Source of the DNA: Paraburkholderia kururiensis JCM 10599 = LMG 19447
GTDB taxonomy: Bacteria; Pseudomonadota; Gammaproteobacteria; Burkholderiales; Burkholderiaceae
DNA: 64,000 nt
Assembly: GCF_003986935.1 (NCBI RefSeq)
Contig: NZ_RJZE01000002.1
Location: 248,001-312,000 of the forward strand
Direction: 5' to 3'
Below are positions 27,321 to 36,282 of this stretch, in pieces (the first letter of the stretch is position 1; the number at the start of each line of letters is the position of its first letter). Under the pieces are notes generated by a model. That model was not told where the DNA came from. It made no database searches and saw only the letters and a list, made by a program, of their open reading frames with translations. Both the position numbers and the translations under genes were made by a program.

Positions 27321-30300
27321 GTGCGCCCCCATGAACGAGAAGGTCGGCAAGGCTCGCATGAACGCACGTGTAGACGGCTCCGATATGGGCGGAGGCCGCG
27401 TCCCGGTCGTCGGGCCGACCCTCCCGCGCCTGCTGCCCGGTCTCCTTCATGAGCCGCGAAAAGCCCATGGCGCCGACGTAGGCGCTGCTCGACATAAGGG
27501 TGTGGGAGAGCCGCGCCACTTCCATCCAGACGCCCCCCTCCAGCGCCGTGCGTAATGCGCTCACCTGTTGCGACGCCGTGTCGAGGTAGGTGGAGACGAT
27601 GTCCAGCGCGACGTCGGGGCCGTCTTCGTCCGCGAGTTCGCGCAAGGCGTCGATGCAGGCATGGTCGATGGCCGCCGCCGCGCGGACCGCTTCGCAGATG
27701 GCCGCCGGGGCCGCCAGGGTCCCCGCGGCAGCGGACAGATCGCCGTCCTTCAGATGCGCCTTCACGACCGTGGAAAAGTCCGCGAACGTGAACGGCTTGG
27801 CCATGATCGCCGTCACGCCCACGGAGCGACATTGCACGACGTTGGCCGAGGTCATGTCGGCCGTGATCGCGATGATGGGCACGCTGGCCGTGCCGCGCGC
27901 GGCTTCGAGCGTGCGGATGGCCGCGGTCGCCGCAATGCCGTCCATCTTCGGCATGTGGCAGTCCATGAGGACGAGGTCGAAGCGGTGCTGTCCGAAGAGC
28001 CGCACCGCCTCTTCGCCGTCGCCCGCCAGTTGCGCGGCCAGCCCGAGCCGGCGCAGCGAAGCCATGGCCACGGCCTGGTTCGTCGGGTTGTCTTCGGCCA
28101 GCAGGATACGCGGCGCGTCGTGCACCGTCGTGCGCGCCGGCAAGGCCCTCGCATGCGGATCATTGTGGGATGTCATGGGGGCGCCTTCGTCGCGTGCAGC
28201 GGACGGCACGTGTGCGTGAGTGGAGGCTGCAGAGGAATGTTGGGCCAGCGTGAACGGCAGCACGACGGTAAAGGTGGTCCCCCGGCCGGGCTCGCTGTCG
28301 AGATGAATCTGTCCGTCCAGCCGTTTGACGAGTTCGCGTACGAGGAAGAGGCCCACGCCCGCGCCGTCGTGCTCGCGCGTGCGCGTTTCGTCGGCCTGCG
28401 CGAACGACGCGAAAATCGTCTCGCGCGCGCCGTGCGCAATGCCCGGCCCCGTATCTTTCACGACGATGGTGAGCACCACGCCATCCGCGGCATCCGCGCC
28501 ATCCACGCCGCGGGCAGCCAGCGCGGTGGACAACGCGGTGGATAACATCACGCCGCCCTCTGCCGTGAACTTGATGGCATTCGACAGCAGATTCGCCACG
28601 ATCTGCCCGACGCGGTCGGGGTCGGAGAGCACGCGGCACGCTTGCCCGAAGCTCTGGTGCAACAGCGTGAGGCCCTTCGCCTCGGCTTGCCGGCGATAGT
28701 GCGCCGCGACGGCGTCGAGCAGCGCCATCGGGTCGAACGCCTCGCGCCGAATATTGAGCGTGTTCGCGCCGATCTCCGCCACGTCGAGAATCTGGTCGAT
28801 CACGCTCTTGAGCGCCGTACCCGACTCGCGAATGCTCATGAGCAGCGCGTACTGCTCGCCGGTCTGGTTGAGATCGAGCAGCAGATCGGCCGCGCCCACC
28901 ACGCCGTTGAGCGGCGTGCGCAGTTCGTGGCTCATGCGTGCGAGAAACTGGTTCTTCGCCGCGTTCGCCACTTCCGCGACGGTTTTCGCCGCCATCAGTT
29001 CTTCGGCCAGCTGCTGCTGTTCGACAATCTTCTGCCGCAGCGATTGGTTCGCCACCGTCAGACGTTCGCGAGCATTGCGCAGCCCTTCGCGCGCGTCCAC
29101 GAGACTCACCGCCGCATTGGCCACTTCCGTCTGCATCGCGTTGAAGCTGTGGGCCATTTCGCCCATCTCGTCGCGCGAACGCACGTACACGCGGTGGATG
29201 TCGATGGCCGCGTGCGCCGCATCCAGGTCGCCGCGTCCCAGCGCGCTCATGGCCGCGGAAAAATCGCGCAGCGTACCGGTCGCCAGCTTTTTCGCGGCCT
29301 TGCTGATTTCCTCGGCCGAGTGCGAGATCACCCCGGGCAATACGATGCCCACCGTGATGGTGAGCATCGCCACCATCACGAAGATGTCTTCGAGCACGGT
29401 GCGCCAGTGCAGATGGGTGGCGGGCAGGAGTGTCACGGCCTGCATGTAGCCGGCACCGTCCAGCGCGAGCACGAGCAGCATCGCGCCCGTGAGCCGCAGG
29501 TGCAGCGTCGGCGCAATGCCCGGCAGGCCCGCGCGCCGGCGGTCTTCCCACCGTCGCCACGCATAGGCGGCGGCGCCCGAATACGCCATCGCAAGACCGA
29601 ACACGACCGTCGGCAAGCCGAACTGCTCGAAGCCGAGCACGGTCGCCACCGCCCAAACGCAGGCCGCCGCGAGACCCAGACCGATGGTGTAGCGCGGCGC
29701 ACGATAGACGCGCACGGCGTGCGGCGCGTCGCGGCGAAGCAGCCACACGGCCACGCTCGGCGCGGCGATGCCGATGAGGTACGTGAAGTTGGCCGCAGCC
29801 ACGAGCCAGATCGGATCGCCGATCAGCAGGAACGCAATCGCGAAGCCCGCGGTGACGAGCGTCGCGTTGACCGGCACGTCGTTGCGATTGCGCGTCGAGA
29901 GAAAGCGCGGCGCGAGTCCGTCGTCGGCCAGTTGCGAAAGCGTGCGTGCGGCGCCCGCGAGCGGCTGCATCGTGCCGTGGAACATGTTGAACATCATGAA
30001 CCAGATGGCCGCCGATTTAGCCAGCGCCCCGAACACGGGCGCAAACGTGGGCCCGAGCACCTGGCCCAGATCGCCGCCGAGCGGCTGCGGCCCCAGCGTG
30101 CCGAGCCACACGAGCGGCAGCACGACGAAGTAGACGGAGGCCATCGCGGCGCTCGCCTTCATGGCGCGCGGCACGTTCTTCCCGGCGTCGCGCGTTTCGG
30201 CCACGTGGCACGCCGCGGCTTCGAAAGCCGGCGCCGCGAAGCCGATCAGATAAAGCCCCGCCATCAACGACGTGACGTTGCCGAACCAGCCGGCAAACGG

Positions 30301-30912
30301 CGTGGTGAGATGGAAGTCGACGGCGCGATGCCAGTCGGTTGCGCCCGTGAGCACCGGCGCAAGCGCCGACACGAAAGCGAGCAAGGCCGAACAGGTCGCG
30401 ATGGGCACCGCGAGCCGCGTGACCCAGCGAATGCCCAGCAGATTCACGGCGGTGAACAACAGGACCAGCGAACAGGCGAGCACGGGCACTGCAATGTCGG
30501 GCAGGTACCACTCGTGGATCGCCGTGGCCGAGAGAATCGCGGTCAACCCGCACGTGGGCACCCAGCCCCACCAGTAGCAGGTGCCCGTGAGTGTCGAGAG
30601 AATGCGGCCATACGGCGCGAATGCTTCGGTGCAGGCCGCGGCAATGCCGCCCACGCGCCGGGGCGACATCATCACGAGTTCGATCCAGCCGGGCAGCGCC
30701 GCGTAGCTGAGCAGCAGCCCCACGATCAGCAAGGGGACCGCGGCGCTGCCCTGCCCGGGAATATCGCCCTGGCCCGCGAACAGCGCGGCGATCAGAAACA
30801 GGCTCTGATTGCTGCCGCCCATGGCGAGCGCCGTCGTGCCGATCCATCCGATGCAGCGTCGGTAAGGCTTCGCGGCGACAGCCTCGCCGGCGCAGGAGGC
30901 AGGCGCAATCAC
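27313..30912 (-). CDS. APC-type permease fused to hybrid histidine kinase with receiver and HPt
   Basis: 1,199 residues. Residues 20-460 form an amino-acid/polyamine/cation permease-like unit of about 12 helices (AMGGSNQSLFLIAALFAG at its start, GFAAPAFEAAACHVAETRD in the middle). Two more helices (472-530) lead into a HAMP-like linker (545-610). HisKA has His662 in MSHELRTPLNG; the ATPase has N boxes near 774-778, DTGPG at 820-824 and GAGVGL at 850-855. A receiver (935-1050) has Asp984 and Lys1039, and a C-terminal HPt has His1137 in LSHTLMSSSAYVGA. The GTG start shares four bases with the stop of the upstream kinase gene. The permease part could be sensor, carrier or both. Confidence 0.9.
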   Translation of the reverse strand: MIAPASCAGEAVAAKPYRRCIGWIGTTALAMGGSNQSLFLIAALFAGQGDIPGQGSAAVPLLIVGLLLSYAALPGWIELVMMSPRRVGGIAAACTEAFAPYGRILSTLTGTCYWWGWVPTCGLTAILSATAIHEWYLPDIAVPVLACSLVLLFTAVNLLGIRWVTRLAVPIATCSALLAFVSALAPVLTGATDWHRAVDFHLTTPFAGWFGNVTSLMAGLYLIGFAAPAFEAAACHVAETRDAGKNVPRAMKASAAMASVYFVVLPLVWLGTLGPQPLGGDLGQVLGPTFAPVFGALAKSAAIWFMMFNMFHGTMQPLAGAARTLSQLADDGLAPRFLSTRNRNDVPVNATLVTAGFAIAFLLIGDPIWLVAAANFTYLIGIAAPSVAVWLLRRDAPHAVRVYRAPRYTIGLGLAAACVWAVATVLGFEQFGLPTVVFGLAMAYSGAAAYAWRRWEDRRRAGLPGIAPTLHLRLTGAMLLVLALDGAGYMQAVTLLPATHLHWRTVLEDIFVMVAMLTITVGIVLPGVISHSAEEISKAAKKLATGTLRDFSAAMSALGRGDLDAAHAAIDIHRVYVRSRDEMGEMAHSFNAMQTEVANAAVSLVDAREGLRNARERLTVANQSLRQKIVEQQQLAEELMAAKTVAEVANAAKNQFLARMSHELRTPLNGVVGAADLLLDLNQTGEQYALLMSIRESGTALKSVIDQILDVAEIGANTLNIRREAFDPMALLDAVAAHYRRQAEAKGLTLLHQSFGQACRVLSDPDRVGQIVANLLSNAIKFTAEGGVMLSTALSTALAARGVDGADAADGVVLTIVVKDTGPGIAHGARETIFASFAQADETRTREHDGAGVGLFLVRELVKRLDGQIHLDSEPGRGTTFTVVLPFTLAQHSSAASTHAHVPSAARDEGAPMTSHNDPHARALPARTTVHDAPRILLAEDNPTNQAVAMASLRRLGLAAQLAGDGEEAVRLFGQHRFDLVLMDCHMPKMDGIAATAAIRTLEAARGTASVPIIAITADMTSANVVQCRSVGVTAIMAKPFTFADFSTVVKAHLKDGDLSAAAGTLAAPAAICEAVRAAAAIDHACIDALRELADEDGPDVALDIVSTYLDTASQQVSALRTALEGGVWMEVARLSHTLMSSSAYVGAMGFSRLMKETGQQAREGRPDDRDAASAHIGAVYTCVHASLADLLVHGGAHD

Positions 30913-32675
30913 GCTTTCGACTCGAGGCAGGCCGGCGCCGCGGCACAGTCGCGGCGCGAGAGCACGTTGACGATCGCACGGTCGAGCGCTTCGGGGCTCA
31001 CGGGCTTGAGGAGGTAATCGTCGAAGACAGCGGTGCGCGGATCGTCGAGCGGTCTCGCGTCGCCCGTGAGCGCCACGAGCGGCACCGGCGAGCCGAATTC
31101 GGTCTGCGCCTGCAATTCGCGCGCAAGCGAGACGCCGTCGAGATCGGGCATGTTGATGTCGAGCACGGCGAGGTCGAACGGCTTCGTGCGCAGCGCGGCG
31201 AGTGCATCGCGGCCGTTCGATACCGCTTCCACGCGATAGCCGAGCCGCTTCAGCAGAGCCTGGCCGATCTTGCGGCTCACGTCGTCGTCATCGGCAATCA
31301 GCACGAGCTGGTCGCTGCGGCTGAACGTGCATGCCGGGGTGGACAGGGTGCGACGGGTGGACACCGCGTCGTTCGCGGCCACCGAGGGAATCGTGCAGGT
31401 GAACGTGCTGCCCGCACCCGGCGCGCTCGTCACGTCGATCTTGCCGCCCATGCCGGCAACGAGCTTGCGGCAGATGGCAAGCCCCAGCCCCGTGCCGCCA
31501 TAGCGGGTGCGCACGTCGGCGCCGACCTGCTCGAAGTTGCCGAACAGTTTGTGGGCGACACACGTGTCCATGCCGATGCCCGTATCCGCGACCGAGATGA
31601 CGAGATCGATGCCCTGATCGTCACGCGCGCGCGTGCTGGCCGACACGGTCACGGTGCCCTGCGCCGTGAACTTGATGGCGTTGGAAAGCAGGTTCATCAG
31701 GACCTGCGCGATGCGCGTGCGGTCACCCATCACGGCTGCGGGCACGCTCGCGTCGATGTCGAGTTCGAGATTCACCGTCTTCGCCGACGTTTGCCCCTTC
31801 ACGCTCGCCACGGCGCAGCGCAGTTCGCGCCGCAGATCGAAGGGCTCGTAGTTGAACGTGAAGCCGGTTGCTTCGAGCTTCGCGAGATCCAGCACTTCGT
31901 TGAGCAGGCGCATGAGGTGCTCGGTCGAATCGCGCAGCGCCTCGGCGGCGAATGCGTCGGGCTCCGCGCCGCCCGGCTGGCACATCAGCGACACGGCGCC
32001 CGCGATGGCGTTGAGCGGTGCGCGCACCTCGTGCGTCACCATGGCGAGGAAATCGGCACGCGCTTTCTGCGAGGCGAGCGCGGCCTGTTCCGCCTCACGC
32101 TGGCGCTGCAGTTCCGCTTCGAGACGCAGCGTCTGCGCGCGCAAACGAAGCTCGTCCACCACGAGCGCGGCCAAATCTTCGAGCGCCGCGGCTTCGGCCG
32201 GGCCGAACACGCGCGGCCTCGTATCGATGACGCACAGCGTGCCGATGCGTTGCGCTTCGCCGAACACGAGCGCCACGCCTGCATAGAAACGGATTCCCGG
32301 TTCACCCACGACGAACGGGTGTTCGGCAAAGCGCGGGTTTTTCGTGGCATCGTGCACCACATAGACGCCGTCCGTTTCGAGCGCCGCCTGGCAGAAAGAC
32401 GATTCGCGCGGTGCCGTTTCGATCGTCACACCCACCTTCGCCTTGAACCACTGCTGGTTGTGCGTCGCAAACGAAATCAGGCAACCCGGCGTATCGAAGT
32501 ATTCGCTCACCCGCCGCACGATCCGTTCGTAGGCGTCCTCAGGCAATGTATGAAGTATTTTCAGAGAATCGAGCGTCGCCTGCCGGCGTGCTTCAGACGC
32601 GTGCGCGTCGCGTGTGCGGTCGGCGTTACCCTCCTCCAGGCGGGGGCTCGCGCATGGCACGGTCAGTATGCTCAT
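30909..32675 (-). CDS. GAF-domain hybrid histidine kinase
   Basis: 588-residue soluble kinase without membrane segments. A GAF domain (45-175; QQWFKAKVGVT, SFCQAAL, IRFYAGVALVF, GTLCVIDTRPR) is followed by a helical linker, HisKA with His215 in VTHEVRAPLNA, an ATPase domain with N box near 328-332, DTGIG at 364-368 and GGTGLGL near 393-399, and a C-terminal receiver with Asp506 (AVLDINMP) and Lys557. ATG 32675 is used; upstream codons are in a non-conserved stretch. It is the first gene of the operon; its TGA overlaps the GTG of the permease-kinase gene. Unlike its partner it has no HPt of its own. Confidence 0.93.
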   Translation of the reverse strand: MSILTVPCASPRLEEGNADRTRDAHASEARRQATLDSLKILHTLPEDAYERIVRRVSEYFDTPGCLISFATHNQQWFKAKVGVTIETAPRESSFCQAALETDGVYVVHDATKNPRFAEHPFVVGEPGIRFYAGVALVFGEAQRIGTLCVIDTRPRVFGPAEAAALEDLAALVVDELRLRAQTLRLEAELQRQREAEQAALASQKARADFLAMVTHEVRAPLNAIAGAVSLMCQPGGAEPDAFAAEALRDSTEHLMRLLNEVLDLAKLEATGFTFNYEPFDLRRELRCAVASVKGQTSAKTVNLELDIDASVPAAVMGDRTRIAQVLMNLLSNAIKFTAQGTVTVSASTRARDDQGIDLVISVADTGIGMDTCVAHKLFGNFEQVGADVRTRYGGTGLGLAICRKLVAGMGGKIDVTSAPGAGSTFTCTIPSVAANDAVSTRRTLSTPACTFSRSDQLVLIADDDDVSRKIGQALLKRLGYRVEAVSNGRDALAALRTKPFDLAVLDINMPDLDGVSLARELQAQTEFGSPVPLVALTGDARPLDDPRTAVFDDYLLKPVSPEALDRAIVNVLSRRDCAAAPACLESKA

Positions 32676-33121
32676 GGGAAATGGTCGCTTGTACGTTGTT
32701 GAAGTCTTCTGTGTAGTAACGACCACACAGTCATTAACTGAATAGCTCGACAGGCAATAAGAGCAATGTGCTCGCGCCCAATGCCGCTTCACCGTAGCTG
32801 TTCCCTTCCGCGGACCTTTTGATATGCCTCAAGCAGCCTCTCCAGGCCTTGATGGAAAAGGGTTTGGGCGCTTCTCGCCTGATCAGGAAACGCTCCATTA
32901 AGCTTTCTTCCGATCTTCGCATTGCGTGGTTTTTTCCTCACGTCGCGCACTGTGTAAAAAAAACCGCACGCAAAGCCGCCGGGCAACGCTCATTGAATGT
33001 CGGGCCATTAGCCTCGTGCAAACCCTGATGCAAACGATTTGCGCATGCATCGCAGTTCAGCAACGCCCGCCTCGGACGACATAACAAAAGATCGGTCAAT
33101 ACGAATCACGGAGGAAACCGC
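32676..33121. other. Divergent intergenic region between the phosphorelay operon and a chemoreceptor
   Basis: 446 bases with no convincing gene; a 62- and a 65-codon minus-strand ORF overlap each other without ribosome sites. The inverted repeat GGTTTTTT (32928-32935)...AAAAAACC (32958-32965) is conspicuous and may be an operator or bidirectional terminator. The right part is AT-rich and ends with GGAGG (33111-33115) ahead of the chemoreceptor ATG. Confidence 0.5.
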
Positions 33122-34897
33122 ATGAACTTCAGACAAATGACGGTGCGCGCCAGGCTCACCTTAACCTTCGGCCTGCTGGCCGGCCTTGTGCTGCTGGTTT
33201 CGGGGCTTGCCCTGAACGCGCTCGGTAGCGCCAACGAGCGCTTCGCCGAATACGTGAGCGGCGCCAGTGCGCGCGCCCAACTGGTTGAGCAGGTTCGCAC
33301 CGCAGTGGATCGGCGTGCGATCGCCGTGCGCAATCTCGTGCTCGTGACGACGCCCGCCGACATCGACATCGAAAAGGCAGCGGTCACCCAGGCACATGAG
33401 GACGTGCAGACGCGGCTCCGCCAATTGAAGGACGCGGTGACGAACAACGCTCGCGCGACCGAAAAAGCGCGCAGCCTCGTGGCCGAGATCGACCGCATCG
33501 AAACGCAGTACGGTCCCGTCGCGCTCGCGATCGTCGACGCCGCCCTGCACAATCGGCGCGATCAGGCTGTCACGATGATCGACAACCAATGCCGCCCGCT
33601 GCTCGCCCAGCTCATCGCCGCTGCCGACGCCTACGGAAACTTCGCGCGCGCTCGCGCCGCGCAGCAAAAGCAGGAGTCGGCCGAACAGTACGCCAGCCAG
33701 CGCAACCTCCTCGTCGGCATCAGCCTCGCCGCCGTTGCCGCCGCCGTCATCGCCGCATTGCTGATCACACGCTCGCTCACGCGCGCACTCGGCGCGGAGC
33801 CGGGCGATCTCGGCGACGTCACCCGCCGCGTCGCGGCCGGCGACCTGAGCCCGGTTCAGGGTGCCCAAAGTGCGCCGAAGGGCAGTGTGCTCGCCTCGAT
33901 GGGCGAGATGCAGGCGAGCCTCGTACGATTGATCGCCCAGGTCCGCACCGCCGCCGACAGCATCGCCACCGGATCGAGCGAAATTGCTTCGGGCAACCAG
34001 GATTTGTCATCGCGTACGGAACAGCAGGCGTCTTCGCTGCAGGAAACGGCTTCGAGCATGGAAGAACTCACCTCCACCGTGCGTCAGAACGCAGAGAACG
34101 CGCAGCAGGCGAGCACACTGGCCGGCAATGCGTCCGAGGTCGCGCACAAAGGCAGCACCGTGGTGGGCCAGGTCGTGGAGACCATGACCGACATCAGCCA
34201 CAGCTCGTCGAAGATTGCGGAGATCACCGGCATCATCGAAGGCATCGCGTTCCAGACCAACATCCTCGCACTCAACGCCGCCGTGGAAGCGGCGCGCGCC
34301 GGCGAGCAGGGCCGCGGCTTCGCCGTGGTGGCCAGCGAAGTGCGCAGCCTTGCGCAACGCTCCTCGAGCGCGGCGAAGGAAATCAAGGATCTGATTGCCG
34401 CCTCCGTGCAGAAAATCCAGGAAGGGTCCCGTCTTGCCGACGACGCGGGCAGCACCATGGTCGAAGTCACCCAGGCCGTGGCGCGCGTGACCGACATCAT
34501 GGGCGAGATCGCGGCGGCCTCCACCGAACAGAGCCGCGGCATCGAGCAGGTCAACATCGCGATCACGCAGATGGACGAAGTCACACAGCAGAACGCGGCG
34601 CTCGTGGAGGAAGCGGCGGCGGCGTCGAAGTCGCTCGAAGACCAGGGACATCAACTGACCGAAGCCGTATCGTTCTTCCGGCTGAGTTCGGGTGACGACA
34701 TCCGGCACAGTCGAACCGCTTCGGCCACGCACGCATCAGCCGCAAGCACCGCTGCAAGCCCCGCCGCGCGCAAGCCGGCGGCGACCCGTGCGCGCGTCAC
34801 GCCACCCGCGGTATCGAAACCTGCCCCGGCTGCCAGGCCCACCGCTGCACCGGCGCTCGCGAGCGCGGATACGGGCCGCGACTGGGAAACCTTTTAA
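33122..34897 (+). CDS. Methyl-accepting chemotaxis protein with C-terminal DWETF tether
   Basis: 591-residue receptor: membrane segments at about 12-33 and 195-216, a four-helix-bundle periplasmic domain between them (with [13 protein letters not shown]), HAMP (217-270), then signalling helices with the tip [22 protein letters not shown]. After the core comes an Ala/Pro-rich flexible tail of about 70 residues ending in DWETF, the pentapeptide type that docks the CheR methyltransferase and CheB. It is thus a high-abundance-type receptor able to recruit adaptation enzymes. GGAGG precedes the ATG. cheW follows 34 bases downstream in the same direction and is probably cotranscribed. Confidence 0.95.
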   Translation: MNFRQMTVRARLTLTFGLLAGLVLLVSGLALNALGSANERFAEYVSGASARAQLVEQVRTAVDRRAIAVRNLVLVTTPADIDIEKAAVTQAHEDVQTRLRQLKDAVTNNARATEKARSLVAEIDRIETQYGPVALAIVDAALHNRRDQAVTMIDNQCRPLLAQLIAAADAYGNFARARAAQQKQESAEQYASQRNLLVGISLAAVAAAVIAALLITRSLTRALGAEPGDLGDVTRRVAAGDLSPVQGAQSAPKGSVLASMGEMQASLVRLIAQVRTAADSIATGSSEIASGNQDLSSRTEQQASSLQETASSMEELTSTVRQNAENAQQASTLAGNASEVAHKGSTVVGQVVETMTDISHSSSKIAEITGIIEGIAFQTNILALNAAVEAARAGEQGRGFAVVASEVRSLAQRSSSAAKEIKDLIAASVQKIQEGSRLADDAGSTMVEVTQAVARVTDIMGEIAAASTEQSRGIEQVNIAITQMDEVTQQNAALVEEAAAASKSLEDQGHQLTEAVSFFRLSSGDDIRHSRTASATHASAASTAASPAARKPAATRARVTPPAVSKPAPAARPTAAPALASADTGRDWETF

Positions 34898-34931
34898 TCC
34901 ACCCCGTGCCGCTTCACTTCAGGAGAACACC

Positions 34932-35450
34932 ATGAATGCAGTAGTCGAACCCGCGCTGCCCGCACGCGCTCGCGGCGAAGTTGCCGAGGCCGAAGCCGGC
35001 GCCCAGGAATTCGTCACGTTCCGGCTCGGCAACGAGGAGTACGGCATCGACATCCTGCGCGTGCAGGAAATTCGCTCCTACGACGAGCCCACGCGCATCG
35101 CCAATGCACCGCCGTTCGTGAAGGGCGTAATCAACCTGCGCGGCGTGATCGTGCCGATCGTCGATCTGCGGCTGAAGTTCGCGCTGGAACGCGCGGACTA
35201 CGACGACTCGACGGTCGTCATCGTGCTCAACGTGGCGGCCCGCACGGTGGGCGTGGTGGTGGATGCGGTAAGCGACGTGCTGGAACTCGGTCCCGGCAAC
35301 CGTCGCCCGGCTCCGGCCTTCGGGGCGTCGGTGGATGCGAGCTTCATCACGGATCTCGCCACGGTCGCGGGCGATGACGGCGAGCGCATGCTGATCCTGC
35401 TCGACATCGAACAGCTCATCGTAGCCGCAGATATCGGGCTCGTTGCCTGA
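34932..35450 (+). CDS. cheW: Chemotaxis coupling protein CheW
   Basis: 172 residues, one CheW domain (about 25-165) with the typical FVTFRLGNEEYGIDILRVQEI start, the conserved Arg in NAPPFVKGVINLRGVIVPIVDLR, and VGVVVDAVSDVLEL. It links receptors to the CheA kinase. AGGAG (34921-34925) lies 6 bases before the ATG. It follows the DWETF receptor with no terminator between, so both are probably one unit. No cheA, cheR, cheB or cheY is in the window, so it is an accessory coupling protein or belongs to a che cluster elsewhere. Confidence 0.95.
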   Translation: MNAVVEPALPARARGEVAEAEAGAQEFVTFRLGNEEYGIDILRVQEIRSYDEPTRIANAPPFVKGVINLRGVIVPIVDLRLKFALERADYDDSTVVIVLNVAARTVGVVVDAVSDVLELGPGNRRPAPAFGASVDASFITDLATVAGDDGERMLILLDIEQLIVAADIGLVA

Positions 35451-35469
35451 CGGCACGCGAGGCTGCGGC

Positions 35470-36282
35470 TCAGGGCTGCTGCCCCGCATAAAAACGCGCC
35501 GCCGCCTCGATCTCGTCGCGCGTCATCTGCCGCGCCACGTTGCGCATCTGCTCGCTCGTGTCGTTGTGACGGTCGCCCGCGGCGAATGCCAGCAATTGCG
35601 CGCGGATATAGACGAGCGGCTCGCCTTCCAGCCACGGCGCACCCGGCTTGTTGTCCGCCGGGCCGTGGCACGAAGCACAGGGCGCGATGTTGCGCATGGG
35701 CGAGCCGGTCGCGACGATGGCGGGCATGGGCAGCGCGGCCGCCGTGCCCGTGCTGGTGTTCATGCGCGGCAGCGACGCGTAATAGGCCGCCAGGTCCTTC
35801 ATGTCCTGATCGCTGAGATTGGCGGCCATCGGGCTCATCACCGCGTTCACGCGCGCGCCGCTCTGGAAGTCCTTCAACTGCTTGTAGACCACACTCTCGT
35901 ACTGGCCCGCCAGATTCGGCGAGTTCGCAAAGCTGAGCCCCTGCGGGCCGTGGCACATCGTGCAGCGCAGGGAGAGCGTGGCGCCGCGCCCGATGGAAAG
36001 CGCATCCGTGCCCGCGAAGGTCTGCGGCGTGAGCACCGCCGTGCTCGTCTTCACGGACGACACCACCGGCTGCTCGACGAGCCACTTCTGCGGCACGCCG
36101 GCCGCGCTGCAGATCGCGTTCCAGAGCCCCGTGAACTGCGGGTCTTTCTGCGCCGAGGGCAGCCACACGAACCCGATCAGGATGGAGACGACGGCAATCG
36201 CGAGCGTGAGCCCCACGCTCACGGTGAACCACGGGTTGCGCAGCGAGAAGAGGCGCGCTTCGGGAGGCCGCGGCGTGCTCAT
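35470..36282 (-). CDS. Membrane-anchored diheme cytochrome c of the oxidase operon
   Basis: 270 residues. One membrane segment at about 20-42 (VSVGLTLAIAVVSILIGFVWL) anchors a periplasmic part with two heme c sites, CTMCH near residue 107 and CASCH near 203, each followed by a cytochrome c fold with a Met ligand region (MSPMAANLSDQD, EQMRNVARQMTRDE). ATGA overlap of four bases with the end of the subunit I gene shows translational coupling. It should deliver electrons to the oxidase. Its stop lies only 19 bases from that of cheW on the other strand. Confidence 0.9.
   Translation of the reverse strand: MSTPRPPEARLFSLRNPWFTVSVGLTLAIAVVSILIGFVWLPSAQKDPQFTGLWNAICSAAGVPQKWLVEQPVVSSVKTSTAVLTPQTFAGTDALSIGRGATLSLRCTMCHGPQGLSFANSPNLAGQYESVVYKQLKDFQSGARVNAVMSPMAANLSDQDMKDLAAYYASLPRMNTSTGTAAALPMPAIVATGSPMRNIAPCASCHGPADNKPGAPWLEGEPLVYIRAQLLAFAAGDRHNDTSEQMRNVARQMTRDEIEAAARFYAGQQP

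Noticed and set aside
28642-31017. Plus-strand ORF of 791 codons over the permease-kinase gene
   Set aside because: Arg/His/Glu-rich shadow with no recognisable domain; opposite a complete kinase.
32734-32986. Small minus-strand ORFs as a transposase remnant
   Set aside because: Two overlapping frames, neither with a ribosome site or recognisable transposase motif.
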